DNA of 64,000 bases from Mycobacterium saskatchewanense (GTDB taxonomy: Bacteria > Actinomycetota > Actinomycetes > Mycobacteriales > Mycobacteriaceae), in assembly GCF_010729105.1 (NCBI RefSeq), contig NZ_AP022573.1:5642001-5706000 (forward strand). Direction: 5' to 3'. Positions 16,792 to 26,319 of this stretch are shown here, one piece after another (positions within the stretch are counted from its first letter, which is position 1; each line of letters starts with the position of its first letter). The position numbers and the translations under genes were made by a program. The notes beneath the pieces were generated by a model. The model saw nothing but the letters and a program-made list of their open reading frames with translations, was not told where the DNA came from and did no database searches.

Positions 16792-17985
16792 ATGTCGGTT
16801 CACCACGAACGCGGAGTCGGGCGCACGCACGGATCCGCGGCGCTGAGCGGTGGGGCGCAAGCGAAGCCGTATGCGTTGACGGTGTATGCCGGGTGCGTCG
16901 TGCCCGAACGGCAACTGGCGGCGATCGTCGAATCCGTCCCAGGTCTTTCGGCCGGCGGTGTCGGCGACGACGTGGTCGTCCTGCGCGGAAAGCAGAAAAT
17001 TCACGCATTCACCGTCACCGGCCCCCGCGCGATCAGCGCGCGCCACGTCCCCGAGCACGTCTCGTCGCGCATCGTCGCGCCCACCGCCAGCTGGCGGGTG
17101 ACCGTCGCGGGGAACGACCCCGCGCAGGTGCGATGCGCCCGCCGGTTCGCCAAGGCCCTGGCGCTCGCGACGGGTGGCGTGGTGGTCGACGAGCAGACCG
17201 AAAACATTCCGGGCCCCAAGCCGGTTCGCAAGGCCTCACGCTCCACCACCGCGGCCGTCCGGATCCTCGACTTGCGCTGGTATTCGCCGGCGTCGGCTCC
17301 CAACGCTCCTGCCGAGTGGGTGGAAACCGCCAAAAAGTTCCTGCCGGAGGCGCTTCCGCGACGTTTCGGCAATGTGTATCCGTTGGCGCACCGGCTGGAC
17401 CGCGACGGGGGCGACCGCTTCATCTCCAGTTATTGCGATGTTGCGTGGTTCGACGGGACGTATCCCTGCCTCGACGGGGGGCTGTACCCGAACGAGCGGG
17501 ACGGCATTTTGGTCGACAGGCTCAGACTCGTGGTCGATCCGCTGGAAGAGCCGCGCCGGCGCAACACCGTGCGGCGCTTCTTCGTCGAGTACGCCCGCCG
17601 GCGCGGCAGCATCCTGGCCACGGGCGAGGTACTGCGCAACCACAAGCTCACGGGCCACGCGGACGGCAACTGCGACCTGAGCGGCTCGCTGCGCGGCCCC
17701 GACGGGATCCTCGGTCTGCCGGCCAACCCGATCTGGTGGACGTGGCTCGGTGAGGACTACCTGCCGCTGGTCCGCACCTACCTGCCGCCGGAGCGGACAA
17801 CCTGCTACAGCGAGGGGGTCCTGTATGTCCCCACCGAGAACCCGGCGGACCGCAGCCAGCTCGCGAACCTGCCCGATCCGTTTCCGACGTGGTTGCGCGC
17901 CACCGCCGTCCCCTCCGAGTTCGGAACGTCCATCGCCCCGCGAAACGCTCCCGCGCCGATCCGCCCGATCATCAGCGTCGTCTGA
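16792..17985 (+). CDS. Unrecognised conserved-looking protein
   Basis: 397 residues, not recognised. No signal peptide or membrane segment. The first 130 residues look like a compact alpha/beta domain with a VVLRGKQKIHAF segment. The central and C-terminal parts are rich in Trp, Tyr and Pro, with RLDRDGGDRFISSYCDVAWFD and PIWWTWLGEDYLPL segments, and an RRRNTVRRFF basic patch. Codon use and GC match the neighbours. ATG 16792 follows a GAAGGAAA site. A small membrane protein starts 14 bases after the stop with its own ribosome site, so the two are likely cotranscribed. Function not inferred. Confidence 0.7.
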   Translation: MSVHHERGVGRTHGSAALSGGAQAKPYALTVYAGCVVPERQLAAIVESVPGLSAGGVGDDVVVLRGKQKIHAFTVTGPRAISARHVPEHVSSRIVAPTASWRVTVAGNDPAQVRCARRFAKALALATGGVVVDEQTENIPGPKPVRKASRSTTAAVRILDLRWYSPASAPNAPAEWVETAKKFLPEALPRRFGNVYPLAHRLDRDGGDRFISSYCDVAWFDGTYPCLDGGLYPNERDGILVDRLRLVVDPLEEPRRRNTVRRFFVEYARRRGSILATGEVLRNHKLTGHADGNCDLSGSLRGPDGILGLPANPIWWTWLGEDYLPLVRTYLPPERTTCYSEGVLYVPTENPADRSQLANLPDPFPTWLRATAVPSEFGTSIAPRNAPAPIRPIISVV

Positions 17986-17999
17986 AAGGAGTGAACGAC

Positions 18000-18269
18000 G
18001 TGCTCACCGTTGCGACCCTCTTGCTGATCGGCAAGATCGCGCTCGTTGCCTTCCTGATCGTGGGCTGCAGCGTCTTGCTCGTGACCTACCTGCGCAAACG
18101 TCCACCCGGCGGCCCCGGCCCGCAGTCGGACCCCAACGCGGAGGGGTACCTCGGCCTGTACCGCGGACGGGTGGCTCCCACGCCCAAGCCCGAGTCTGTG
18201 GTCGAGCAGTCGCTGTCCGAGCCCCCCGGCGACGATCCCGAGGGTGGTGCGCCCCGCCGGTGGCTGTAG
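18000..18269 (+). CDS. Small single-pass membrane protein
   Basis: 89 residues. The first 32 form one long hydrophobic helix ending in the positive KR pair of TYLRKRPP, then a Pro/Gly-rich hydrophilic tail with RWL at the end: an N-out or signal-anchor topology. GTG 18000 was chosen because AAAGGA at 17985-17990 lies 9 bases before it; the in-frame GTG at 17991 directly abuts that site. It follows the unrecognised 397-residue gene by 14 bases and probably shares its transcript. Function unknown. Confidence 0.65.
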   Translation: MLTVATLLLIGKIALVAFLIVGCSVLLVTYLRKRPPGGPGPQSDPNAEGYLGLYRGRVAPTPKPESVVEQSLSEPPGDDPEGGAPRRWL

Positions 18270-18502
18270 CTGCGGTCGGCCGAACAGGCAATTCGCTGGC
18301 CGCTGTTGGCCACCGCGGTGTTGAATGGGCTTCTGGATAGGCCGGACGGAATTTGCCGGAGACGTTCGCCTGCGGCGCCCGCCGCGCGCGAAGGCCGCCG
18401 AACGAATACCCGACACACCGACCCGACCACCGCAGCCACAGAAGTAACACCAGGCACACTGGTAACAACAGCGATTTTGGCAAACGCCAGGAGGTATTGG
18501 CC

Positions 18503-19240
18503 GTGTATCGAGTCTTTGAAGCGCTGGACGAGTTGAGCGCCATCGTCGAAGAAGCCCGTGGCGTGCCGATGACGGCCGGCTGCGTGGTGCCGCGCGGTGA
18601 CGTCCTGGAACTGATCGACGACATCAAGGACGCGATCCCCGGCGAGCTCGATGACGCCCAGGACGTGCTCGACGCGCGGGACTCGATGCTGCATGACGCC
18701 AAGTCGCACGCCGACTCCATGGTGTCCTCGGCGACCACCGAGTCGGAATCCATGCTCAACCACGCTCGCGCGGAGGCCGACCGGATCCTGTCCGACGCGA
18801 AGGCCCAGGCGGACCGCATGGTGAGCGAGGCGCGCCAGCACAGCGAGCGGATGGTTGGCGAGGCGCGCGAGGAGGCGATCCGCATCGCCACCGCGGCCAA
18901 GCGCGAGTACGAGGCCAGCGTCAGCCGTGCCCAGTCCGAAGCCGACCGGCTGATCGAGAACGGCAACATCTCCTACGAGAAGGCCGTCCAGGAGGGCATC
19001 AAGGAACAGCAGCGCCTGGTGTCCCAGAACGAGGTGGTGCAGGCGGCCAACGCGGAAGCCACCCGGCTCATCGACACCGCTCACGCCGAGGCGGACCGCC
19101 TGCGGGGCGAATGCGACATCTACGTCGACAACAAGCTCGCCGAGTTCGAGGAGTTCCTCAACGGCACCCTGCGCTCGGTGGGGCGTGGCCGCCACCAGCT
19201 CCGCACGGCGGCCGGCACCCACGACTACGCGACGCGCTAG
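18503..19240 (+). CDS. sepIVA: DivIVA-like septum protein SepIVA (Rv2927c-like)
   Basis: 245-residue coiled-coil protein of the DivIVA fold, essential for septation and polar/intracellular membrane-domain organisation in mycobacteria. The first 60 residues contain the conserved YRVFEALDELSAIVEEARG and VPRGDVLELIDDIKDAIP segments. Residues 65-225 are an Ala/Glu/Arg heptad-rich coiled coil (HADSM, HARAEADRIL and similar). The GTG at 18503 gives exactly the length I recall for the H37Rv protein, with AGGAGGT at 18489-18495. A 233-base upstream gap should hold its promoter. Confidence 0.95.
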   Translation: MYRVFEALDELSAIVEEARGVPMTAGCVVPRGDVLELIDDIKDAIPGELDDAQDVLDARDSMLHDAKSHADSMVSSATTESESMLNHARAEADRILSDAKAQADRMVSEARQHSERMVGEAREEAIRIATAAKREYEASVSRAQSEADRLIENGNISYEKAVQEGIKEQQRLVSQNEVVQAANAEATRLIDTAHAEADRLRGECDIYVDNKLAEFEEFLNGTLRSVGRGRHQLRTAAGTHDYATR

Positions 19241-19286
19241 CCCCCCAAGACGCCAGTTCGACCCTGGCGTTGTGCGGCCCGAGCCG

Positions 19287-19292
19287 TAGGAT
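19287..19292 (+). promoter_or_regulatory. -10 box for a probably leaderless yceD-rnc transcript
   Basis: TAGGAT ends 7 bases before the ATG at 19300. No ribosome site is present, as expected for leaderless initiation. Confidence 0.5.
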
Positions 19293-19299
19293 TTCTGGT

Positions 19300-19899
19300 A
19301 TGACGCGGCAGCACAGCACATCGTGGGCCCGCAACGCAGCACCACGGCCGGCCACGCCGATGACCGTCGATATCACCAGGCTCGGACGTCGCCCCGGCGC
19401 GATGGTCACCCTGCGCCAGACGGTCCCCGCCCCGTCGCGCATCGGACTGGACATGATCGCGATCGAGCAGGGCGGCCCGCTGGACATGGACCTGCAGATC
19501 CAGTCGGTGTCCGAGGGTGTGCTCGTCACCGGAACGGTGGGCGCGCCCACCGTCGGCGAGTGCGCGCGATGCCTGACGCCGGTCAATGGGCGCATCGAGG
19601 TCGCGCTGACCGAACTGTTCGCCTACCCCGACAGCACGACCGAGGCGACCACCGAAGAGGACGAGGTCGGCCGCGTCGTCGACGACACCATCGACCTCGA
19701 GCAGCCCATCGTCGACGCCGTCGGGCTCGAGCTCCCGTTCGCGCCGGTGTGCAACCCGGACTGTCCGGGTTTGTGCCCCGACTGCGGGGTCTCCCTCGCT
19801 GCCGAGCCGGATCATCAGCACGACCGCATCGATCCCCGCTGGTCCAAGCTCGCCGGGATGTTCGCCCCGGACTCGGACACCTCGGGAGGCAAGCGTTGA
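19300..19899 (+). CDS. YceD/DUF177 family protein
   Basis: 199-residue DUF177 (YceD) protein; in other bacteria linked to 23S rRNA accumulation and usually encoded beside rpmF. The core has the CARCL motif near residue 88 and a C-terminal zinc-knuckle-like [13 protein letters not shown] near residue 150. No rpmF follows; instead rnc begins within the stop codon (TTGA overlap). A D/E-rich central segment ([15 protein letters not shown]) is typical. ATG 19300 fits the leaderless promoter. Confidence 0.88.
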   Translation: MTRQHSTSWARNAAPRPATPMTVDITRLGRRPGAMVTLRQTVPAPSRIGLDMIAIEQGGPLDMDLQIQSVSEGVLVTGTVGAPTVGECARCLTPVNGRIEVALTELFAYPDSTTEATTEEDEVGRVVDDTIDLEQPIVDAVGLELPFAPVCNPDCPGLCPDCGVSLAAEPDHQHDRIDPRWSKLAGMFAPDSDTSGGKR

Positions 19900-20609
19900 C
19901 GTCGCGCCAGGTGCTGCTGGACGCGCTCGGGGTCGCGCTGCCCGAGGAGCTGCTCACGCTGGCCCTGACGCATCGCAGCTACGCCTACGAGAATGGCGGC
20001 CTGCCGACCAACGAGCGCCTGGAGTTCCTCGGCGACGCCGTTCTGGGCCTGACCATCACCGACGAGCTCTACCACCGTCACCCCGATCGATCGGAAGGCG
20101 ACCTCGCCAAGCTGCGCGCCAGCGTGGTCAACACCCAGGCGCTGGCCGACGTCGCGCGCAACCTCTCTGACGGGGGCCTCGGGGCGCACCTGTTCCTGGG
20201 GCGCGGCGAGGCCAACACCGGAGGCGCCGACAAGTCGAGCATCCTGGCCGACGGCATGGAATCGCTGCTGGGCGCCATCTACATCGAGCACGGCATCGAG
20301 ACCGCCCGCGAGGTGATCCTGCGGTTGTTCGGCGCGCTGCTCGACGCCGCGCCGACCCTGGGCGCCGGGCTGGACTGGAAGACGAGCCTGCAGGAGCTCA
20401 CCGCCGCGCGCGGCATGGGGGCGCCGTCGTACGTGGTGACCTCGACCGGCCCCGACCACGACAAGGAGTTCACCGCGGTCGTCGTCGTGATGGACACCGA
20501 ATACGGGTCGGGCGTCGGCCGCTCCAAGAAGGAGGCGGAGCAGAAGGCCGCCGCCGCCACCTGGAAGGCGCTGGAAGAGCTGGACCCGGCCGGGAAAACC
20601 TCCGTCTGA
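19896..20609 (+). CDS. rnc: Ribonuclease III
   Basis: 237-residue double-strand-specific endoribonuclease maturing rRNA and mRNAs. The catalytic signature [12 protein letters not shown] has Glu43 and Asp47; the second acidic set is in [11 protein letters not shown] near residue 115. A dsRNA-binding domain fills about 163-230, ending in [12 protein letters not shown]. The TTG start overlaps the upstream stop in TTGA, with GGGAGG a few bases before it, and matches the expected N-terminus. The 47-bp repeat array starts two bases after the stop. Confidence 0.96.
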   Translation: MTSRQVLLDALGVALPEELLTLALTHRSYAYENGGLPTNERLEFLGDAVLGLTITDELYHRHPDRSEGDLAKLRASVVNTQALADVARNLSDGGLGAHLFLGRGEANTGGADKSSILADGMESLLGAIYIEHGIETAREVILRLFGALLDAAPTLGAGLDWKTSLQELTAARGMGAPSYVVTSTGPDHDKEFTAVVVVMDTEYGSGVGRSKKEAEQKAAAATWKALEELDPAGKTSV

Positions 20610-20610
20610 A

Positions 20611-20751
20611 TCATGGTGATGACCCGCTTCGCCCGGCTTCGCCGCGCTTGCGATCATTCATGGTGATGACCCGCTTCGCCCGGCTTCGCCGCGCTTGCGA
20701 TCATTCATGGTGATGACCCGCTTCGCCCGGCTTCGCCGCGCTTGCGATCAT
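20611..20751 (+). repeat. MIRU-like tandem repeat, three identical 47-bp copies
   Basis: Copies at 20611-20657, 20658-20704 and 20705-20751 are identical. Each holds a small frame starting ATGGTGATGACC. Copy 1 runs 20613-20666 and copy 2 runs 20660-20713, each ending in a TGA that lies past the start of the next copy's frame. Copy 3 (20707-20757) ends TGA immediately before the mutM ATG at 20758. This is the architecture described for mycobacterial interspersed repetitive units: short frames overlapping the flanking genes inside an operon. It would make a polymorphic VNTR marker. Confidence 0.9.
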
Positions 20752-20757
20752 CACTGA

Positions 20758-21618
20758 ATGCCCGAACTGCCCGAAGTCGAGGTGGTCCGCCGCGGCTTAC
20801 AGGCCCGAGTGGTGGGCAGGACAATCACCGCCGTCCGGGTGCACCATCCCCGCGCGGTGCGCCGGCACGAGGCCGGGCCCGCCGACCTGACCGCCCGGCT
20901 GCTCGACGCCCGGATCGCCGGCACCGGCCGGCGCGGCAAGTACCTGTGGCTGCTGCTCGACGGTCCCGACCAGCCGGACACGGCGCTCGTCGTACACCTC
21001 GGCATGAGCGGGCAGATGCTGCTTGGGCAGGTACCGCGCGCCGACCACGTGCGTATCTCCGCGCTGCTCGACGATGGGACCGTGCTGAGCTTCGCCGACC
21101 AACGCACCTTCGGCGGGTGGATGCTTGCCGACCTCGTGAGTGTCGACGGCAGCGTGGTCCCGACCCCCGTCGCGCACCTCGCTCGCGACCCGCTGGACCC
21201 GCTCTTCGACCGCGAGGCAGTGGTGAATGTGTTGCGGCGCAAGCATTCTGAGATCAAGCGACAGCTCCTCGATCAGACCGTGGTCTCGGGCATCGGCAAC
21301 ATCTACGCGGACGAGGCGTTGTGGCGGGCCAAGGTCCACGGCGCCCGGATTGCCGCGGAGTTGAGCCGCCGCAAGCTGGGCGCGATTCTGGACGCCGCCG
21401 CCGACGTGATGCGCGACGCGCTCGCGCAGGGCGGGACGTCGTTCGACTCGCTCTATATCAACGTCAACGGGGAATCGGGCTACTTCGACCGGTCCCTGGA
21501 TGCTTACGGCCGTGCGGGGCAGAGCTGCCGGCGCTGCGGCGCCGTCATGCGGCGGGAGAAGTTCATGAATCGCTCGTCGTTCTACTGCCCGAAATGCCAA
21601 CCCCGTCCGCGCGTTTGA
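20758..21618 (+). CDS. mutM: Formamidopyrimidine-DNA glycosylase
   Basis: 286-residue bifunctional glycosylase/AP lyase removing 8-oxoguanine and formamidopyrimidines. Pro2-Glu3 (PELPEVE) form the catalytic N-terminus after Met removal. The C-terminal zinc finger has Cys257/Cys260 and Cys277/Cys280 (CRRC and CPKC). The helix-two-turn-helix segment [14 protein letters not shown] is intact. There is no ribosome site before the ATG; it directly follows the TGA of the mini-frame in the third 47-bp repeat, suggesting coupled re-initiation. Part of the rnc-mutM-smc arrangement. Confidence 0.97.
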   Translation: MPELPEVEVVRRGLQARVVGRTITAVRVHHPRAVRRHEAGPADLTARLLDARIAGTGRRGKYLWLLLDGPDQPDTALVVHLGMSGQMLLGQVPRADHVRISALLDDGTVLSFADQRTFGGWMLADLVSVDGSVVPTPVAHLARDPLDPLFDREAVVNVLRRKHSEIKRQLLDQTVVSGIGNIYADEALWRAKVHGARIAAELSRRKLGAILDAAADVMRDALAQGGTSFDSLYINVNGESGYFDRSLDAYGRAGQSCRRCGAVMRREKFMNRSSFYCPKCQPRPRV

Positions 21619-21741
21619 GTGCTCTTGCGGCTGCGAATCCCCGTCGTCGCGTGTCGAAATCGGCGGTGGCGTTCTCCGCTCTCGAACTTTTCCGCGCTCC
21701 CGTCGATCTGGATGGCGAACTCGGCCCGGTAGAAATGAGCC

Positions 21742-22155
21742 ATGACCGAACTGTGGGTGGAACGCACCGGAACTCGCCGGTACACCGGATACAGCTCGCG
21801 CGGTGCGCAGGTGCTCGTCGGCTCCGAGGATGTCGAGGGCGTGTTCACCCCGGGCGAATTGCTGAAGATCGCGCTCGCGGCGTGCAGCGGGCTGTCCAGC
21901 GACGCGCCCCTGTCCCGCCGCCTCGGCGACGACTACAAAGCGGTCGTCAGGGTCTCCGGCGCCGCCGACCGTGAGCAGGAACGGTATCCGCTGCTCGAGG
22001 AATCCCTGGAGCTGGACCTGTCCGGGTTGTCCGACGACGAAAAGCAACGCCTCTTGCTGGTTGTCGACCGCGCGATCGACCAGGTGTGCACGGTGGGTCG
22101 CACGCTCAAGTCGGGCACCCGCGTGAACTTCGAGGTCGCCGATGTCGGATCCTGA
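21742..22155 (+). CDS. OsmC/Ohr-family protein (Rv2923c-like)
   Basis: 137-residue OsmC-fold protein, likely a thiol peroxidase for organic hydroperoxides. The redox cysteines are Cys48 ([10 protein letters not shown]) and Cys116 (QVCTVGRTL). The ATG follows a 123-base gap. Its end overlaps acyP by 14 bases, so the two are translationally coupled. Substrate preference cannot be read from sequence. Confidence 0.88.
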   Translation: MTELWVERTGTRRYTGYSSRGAQVLVGSEDVEGVFTPGELLKIALAACSGLSSDAPLSRRLGDDYKAVVRVSGAADREQERYPLLEESLELDLSGLSDDEKQRLLLVVDRAIDQVCTVGRTLKSGTRVNFEVADVGS

Positions 22156-22435
22156 CGTCCGGCTCACCGCCTGGGTGCACGGCAGGGTCCAGGGCGTCGG
22201 TTTCCGCTGGTGGACCCGCTCCCGGGCGCTCGAGCAGGGACTCACCGGGTATGCGGCCAACCAGGCTGACGGCCGCGTGCTGGTGGTCGCCCAGGGGCCG
22301 CGCGCGGGTTGCGAGAAACTGCTCGAGGCGCTGCGGGGCGGCGATGCGTGGCCCCCCAGGCCGGGTCAGGTCGACGAGGTGATCGCCGACTGGTCCGAGC
22401 CGCGGGAGCGGTTCGACGGCTTCGTCGAGCGGTAG
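22142..22435 (+). CDS. acyP: Acylphosphatase
   Basis: 97-residue acylphosphatase hydrolysing carboxyl-phosphate bonds. The phosphate loop [11 protein letters not shown] provides Arg22, and Asn40 in [10 protein letters not shown] is the second catalytic residue. It starts 14 bases inside the preceding OsmC-like gene. The AcyP-Smc order is shared by mycobacteria. Confidence 0.95.
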   Translation: MSDPDVRLTAWVHGRVQGVGFRWWTRSRALEQGLTGYAANQADGRVLVVAQGPRAGCEKLLEALRGGDAWPPRPGQVDEVIADWSEPRERFDGFVER

Positions 22436-22482
22436 GCACAGCGATCACTTGGGCACCATGGGGCGACCCACGGTGCGAGGGC

Positions 22483-22512
22483 AAACGCGATATCGCCGGC
22501 GCTGTCGCGTTT
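22483..22512. repeat. Inverted repeat between acyP and smc
   Basis: AAACGCGA at 22483-22490 and TCGCGTTT at 22505-22512 form a perfect 8-base stem with a 14-base loop. No U-run follows, so it is not a typical terminator. Otherwise the 210-base acyP-smc gap shows only the smc promoter. Confidence 0.45.
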
Positions 22513-22631
22513 CCCAACGAGCTGACCCTCTCGCCAGTGACTGGTGTGACCACTGTGGCCTGTGCGTCGGCCAGGGATTTTCAGGGCCCTTCGACACCCC
22601 GCGGGGAGCCTGGACGCGGCGATTCGAGCGG

Positions 22632-22637
22632 TAGTCT
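22632..22637 (+). promoter_or_regulatory. -10 box for a probably leaderless smc transcript
   Basis: TAGTCT ends 8 bases before the GTG at 22646. No ribosome site is seen. Confidence 0.45.
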
Positions 22638-22645
22638 GGCACGCC

Positions 22646-25600
22646 GTGTACCTCAAGAGTCTGACGCTGAAGGGCTTCAAGTCCTTCGCATCGCCGACGA
22701 CTCTGCGCTTCGAACCGGGCATCACCGCGGTCGTCGGGCCTAACGGTTCGGGAAAATCCAACGTCGTCGACGCCCTGGCCTGGGTCATGGGGGAGCAGGG
22801 GGCGAAGACGCTGCGCGGCGGGAAGATGGAAGACGTCATCTTCGCCGGCACCTCCTCGCGGGCCCCGCTGGGCCGAGCCGAGGTCACCGTCACCATCGAC
22901 AACTCCGACAACGCGCTGCCGATCGAGTACTCCGAGGTGTCGATCACCCGCCGGATGTTCCGCGACGGCGCCAGCGAGTACGAAATCAACGGCAGCAGTT
23001 GCCGCCTGATGGATGTGCAGGAGCTGCTGAGCGACTCGGGCATCGGCCGCGAGATGCACGTCATCGTCGGGCAGGGCAAGCTCGACGAGATCCTGCAGTC
23101 GCGGCCCGAGGATCGTCGCGCGTTCATCGAGGAAGCCGCCGGCGTGCTCAAGCACCGCAAGCGCAAGGAGAAGGCCCTCCGCAAACTCGACGCGATGTCG
23201 GCCAACCTTGCCCGGCTCACCGACCTGACGACCGAGCTGCGCCGTCAGCTCAAGCCGCTGGGCCGCCAGGCCGAGGTGGCCCGTCGCGCTCAGACCATCC
23301 AGGCCGACCTGCGCGACGCGCGGTTGCGGCTGGCCGCCGACGACCTGGTTAACCGCCAGACGCAGCGCGACGCCATCCTCGAGGCGGAGGCAACCATGCG
23401 CCGCGAGCACGACGAGGCCGCCACCCGCCTGGCCGTCGCGTCCGACGAGCTGACCACGCACGAGGCCGCCCTGGCCGAGCTGTCGGTCCGCGCCGAGTCG
23501 GTCCAGAACACCTGGTTCTCGCTCTCCGCGCTGGCCGAGCGCGTCGGTGCCACCGTGCGCATCGCGAGCGAACGGGCGCAGCATCTCGACGTCGAGCCCG
23601 TGGCCGCCGGTGACACCGACCGCAGAAAGCCCGAGGAGCTGGACGCCGAGGCCGAGCGGGTGCAGGCCGCCGAGCAGCGGCTGCTGGCGGAACTCGCCGA
23701 GGCGCGCGGCCGGCTGGACGCCGCCCGCGCCGAGCTGGCCGAGCGCGAGCGCGAGGCCGCCGAGGCCGACCGCGCCCACCTGGCGGCCGTCCGGGCCGAG
23801 GCGGACCGGCGTGAGGGCCTGGCCCGGCTGGCCGGCCAGGTGGAGACCATGCGGGCGCGCGTCGAATCGATCGACGACAGCGTCGCGCGCCTCTCCGAAC
23901 GCATCGAACAGGCGGCCACCCGCGCGCAGCACACCCGGGCGGAGTTCGAAACCGTGCAGAGCCGCGTCGGGGAACTCGACCAGGGCGAGGTGGGCCTCGA
24001 CGAGCACCACGAGCGGACCGTGGCGGCGCTGCGGCTGGCCGACGCGCGCGTCGCCGAACTGCAGTCGGCCGAGCGGGACGCCGAGCGCCAGGTGGCGTCG
24101 CTGCGCGCGCGCATCGACGCCCTGGCGGTGGGCCTGGAGCGCAAGGACGGCGCCGCGTGGCTGGCCCAAAACCATTCCGGCCCCGGCCTTTTGGGGCCTA
24201 TCGCGAAGTTGGTGAAGGTTCGCAACGGCTACGAGGCGGCCCTGGCCGCCGTGCTGGGGTCGGCCGCCGACGCGCTGGCCGCCGAGAGCTTCGGCGCGGC
24301 GCACTCCGCGGTGGCCGCGCTCAAGGAGGCCGACGGCGGCCGCGCGGCGCTGGTGCTCGGCGACTGGCCGGCCGCACAGCAGGGATCGCACGACGACCCG
24401 CCCGCCGGCGCGTCGTGGGCGCTCGACCTCATCGACGCGCCGGCCCGGCTGCGCGGCGCCATGACGGCCATGCTGTCGGGCGTCGCGGTGGTCGACGACC
24501 TGCGCGCGGCGCTGGACCTGGTCGCCTCGCGGCCCGAGCTGCGGGCCGTCACCATCGACGGTGACCTGGTGGGCGCGGGCTGGGTGAGCGGCGGTTCGGA
24601 CCGCAAGCTCTCCACGCTGGAGGTCACTTCGGAGATCGACAAGGCCGGCGCCGAGCTGGCCGCGGCGGAGGCGCAGGTCGAGCAGCTGACGGCGGCGCTC
24701 TCGGGCGCGCTGACCGAGCAGACCGCCCGTCAGGATTCCGCCGAGCAGGCGCTCGCCGCGCTCAACGAATCCGACACCGCCATCTCGGCGATGTACGAGC
24801 AGCTCGGCCGGCTCGGCCAGGAGGCCCGGGCGGCCGACGACGAGTGGAACAGGTTGCTGCGCCAGCGCGAGGAGCTGGAGGCGGGGCGGGCCCAGACCGT
24901 CGACGAAGTCACGCAACTCGAGACCCGGCTGCGCAACGCGCAGGAAACCCAGCAGGTACATGCGGAAGACCCCAGCCATGCGGAGGTCCGCCAGCGGATC
25001 GCCGCCGCCGCCGAGACCGCCCGCGGCGTCGAGGTGGAGGCACGGTTGGCGGTGCGGACCGCGGAGGAACGGGCCAACGCGGTGCGGGGGAGGGCCGACT
25101 CGTTGCGCCGAGCGGCCGCCGCCGAACGCGAAGCGAGGTTGCGGGCCCAGCAGGCGCGCGAGGCGCGGCTGCGCGCGGCCGCGGTGGCCGCGGCGGTGGC
25201 CGACGCCGGGCGGCTGCTGGCGCGGCGTCTGGACGGGGTGGTCGCCGCGGCGTCGCACATCCGTGACGCGCTGGTCGCCGAGCGCCAGGAGCGGTCGGCG
25301 GCGATGGCGGCGGTGCGCGACGAGGTGAACGTGCTGAGCACCCGGGTCGCCACGCTGACCGACTCGCTGCACCGCGACGAGGTCGCCAACGCCCAGGCGG
25401 CGATGCGGATCGAGCAGCTCGAACAGATGGTGCTCGAGCAGTTCGGGATGGCGCCGGCCGACCTGATCGCCGAGTACGGCCCCCACGTGGGCCTCCCGCC
25501 GACCGAGCTGGAGATGGCCGAGTTCGAGCAGGCACGGGAGCGCGGCGAGCAGGTGGTGGCGCCGGCCCCCATGCCGTACGACCGACCCACCCAGGAGCGG

Positions 25601-26257
25601 CGGGCCAAACGGGCCGAGCGTGACCTGGCCGAACTCGGCAGGGTCAACCCTCTGGCCCTCGAGGAGTTCGCCGCGCTGGAGGAGCGCTACAACTTCCTGT
25701 CGACCCAGCTCGAGGACGTCAAGGCCGCGCGCAAGGACCTGCTCGACGTCGTCGCCGACGTCGACGCCCGCATCCTGCAGGTGTTCAGCGACGCCTTCGT
25801 CGACGTGGAGCGCGAATTCCGGGAGGTCTTCACCGTGCTGTTCCCCGGTGGTGAAGGCCGGTTGCGGCTGACCAATCCGGACGACATGCTCACCACCGGC
25901 ATCGAAGTCGAGGCCCGGCCGCCGGGCAAGAAGGTCACCCGGCTGTCCTTGCTGTCCGGCGGCGAGAAGGCGCTGACGGCGGTCGCCATGCTGGTGGCGA
26001 TCTTCCGGGCGCGCCCGTCGCCCTTCTACATCATGGACGAGGTCGAGGCGGCGCTCGACGATACCAACCTGCGCCGCCTGATCAGCCTGTTCGAGCTGCT
26101 GCGCGCGCGCTCGCAGCTCCTGATCATCACGCACCAGAAGCCGACCATGGAGGTCGCCGACGCGCTGTACGGCGTGACCATGCAGGGCGATGGCATCACC
26201 GCGGTCATCTCGCAGCGGATGCGCGGCCAGCAGGTGGAGCAGCTCGTCTCGCACTAG
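22646..26257 (+). CDS. smc: Chromosome segregation protein SMC
   Basis: 1203-residue SMC ATPase, the core of the bacterial condensin with ScpA/ScpB. The N-terminal head has Walker [10 protein letters not shown] (Lys37) and the Q-loop region. Long coiled coils run about 170-500 and 680-1000. The hinge starts near residue 514 ([11 protein letters not shown]). The C-terminal head has the signature LSGGEKAL (from about 1103) and Walker [12 protein letters not shown] with Asp1131. GTG 22646 begins the conserved [14 protein letters not shown]; longer in-frame starts lie upstream of the promoter-like TAGTCT. ftsY follows after 62 bases. Confidence 0.98.
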   Translation: MYLKSLTLKGFKSFASPTTLRFEPGITAVVGPNGSGKSNVVDALAWVMGEQGAKTLRGGKMEDVIFAGTSSRAPLGRAEVTVTIDNSDNALPIEYSEVSITRRMFRDGASEYEINGSSCRLMDVQELLSDSGIGREMHVIVGQGKLDEILQSRPEDRRAFIEEAAGVLKHRKRKEKALRKLDAMSANLARLTDLTTELRRQLKPLGRQAEVARRAQTIQADLRDARLRLAADDLVNRQTQRDAILEAEATMRREHDEAATRLAVASDELTTHEAALAELSVRAESVQNTWFSLSALAERVGATVRIASERAQHLDVEPVAAGDTDRRKPEELDAEAERVQAAEQRLLAELAEARGRLDAARAELAEREREAAEADRAHLAAVRAEADRREGLARLAGQVETMRARVESIDDSVARLSERIEQAATRAQHTRAEFETVQSRVGELDQGEVGLDEHHERTVAALRLADARVAELQSAERDAERQVASLRARIDALAVGLERKDGAAWLAQNHSGPGLLGPIAKLVKVRNGYEAALAAVLGSAADALAAESFGAAHSAVAALKEADGGRAALVLGDWPAAQQGSHDDPPAGASWALDLIDAPARLRGAMTAMLSGVAVVDDLRAALDLVASRPELRAVTIDGDLVGAGWVSGGSDRKLSTLEVTSEIDKAGAELAAAEAQVEQLTAALSGALTEQTARQDSAEQALAALNESDTAISAMYEQLGRLGQEARAADDEWNRLLRQREELEAGRAQTVDEVTQLETRLRNAQETQQVHAEDPSHAEVRQRIAAAAETARGVEVEARLAVRTAEERANAVRGRADSLRRAAAAEREARLRAQQAREARLRAAAVAAAVADAGRLLARRLDGVVAAASHIRDALVAERQERSAAMAAVRDEVNVLSTRVATLTDSLHRDEVANAQAAMRIEQLEQMVLEQFGMAPADLIAEYGPHVGLPPTELEMAEFEQARERGEQVVAPAPMPYDRPTQERRAKRAERDLAELGRVNPLALEEFAALEERYNFLSTQLEDVKAARKDLLDVVADVDARILQVFSDAFVDVEREFREVFTVLFPGGEGRLRLTNPDDMLTTGIEVEARPPGKKVTRLSLLSGGEKALTAVAMLVAIFRARPSPFYIMDEVEAALDDTNLRRLISLFELLRARSQLLIITHQKPTMEVADALYGVTMQGDGITAVISQRMRGQQVEQLVSH

Positions 26258-26319
26258 CGGGTCGCCGCCGGGGACCCCGCGCCGACCGGCGCGCACCGTG
26301 TCCCTGAAACAATGTCAGC

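Noticed and set aside
20611..20757. Insertion-sequence remnant before mutM
   Set aside because: No terminal inverted repeats or transposase frame; the three exact 47-bp copies with stop/start overlaps fit a MIRU.
22445..26296. A 1283-codon open frame antisense to smc
   Set aside because: It has no recognisable domain, low-complexity composition expected from GC-rich shadow translation, and the opposite strand carries an unambiguous SMC protein.
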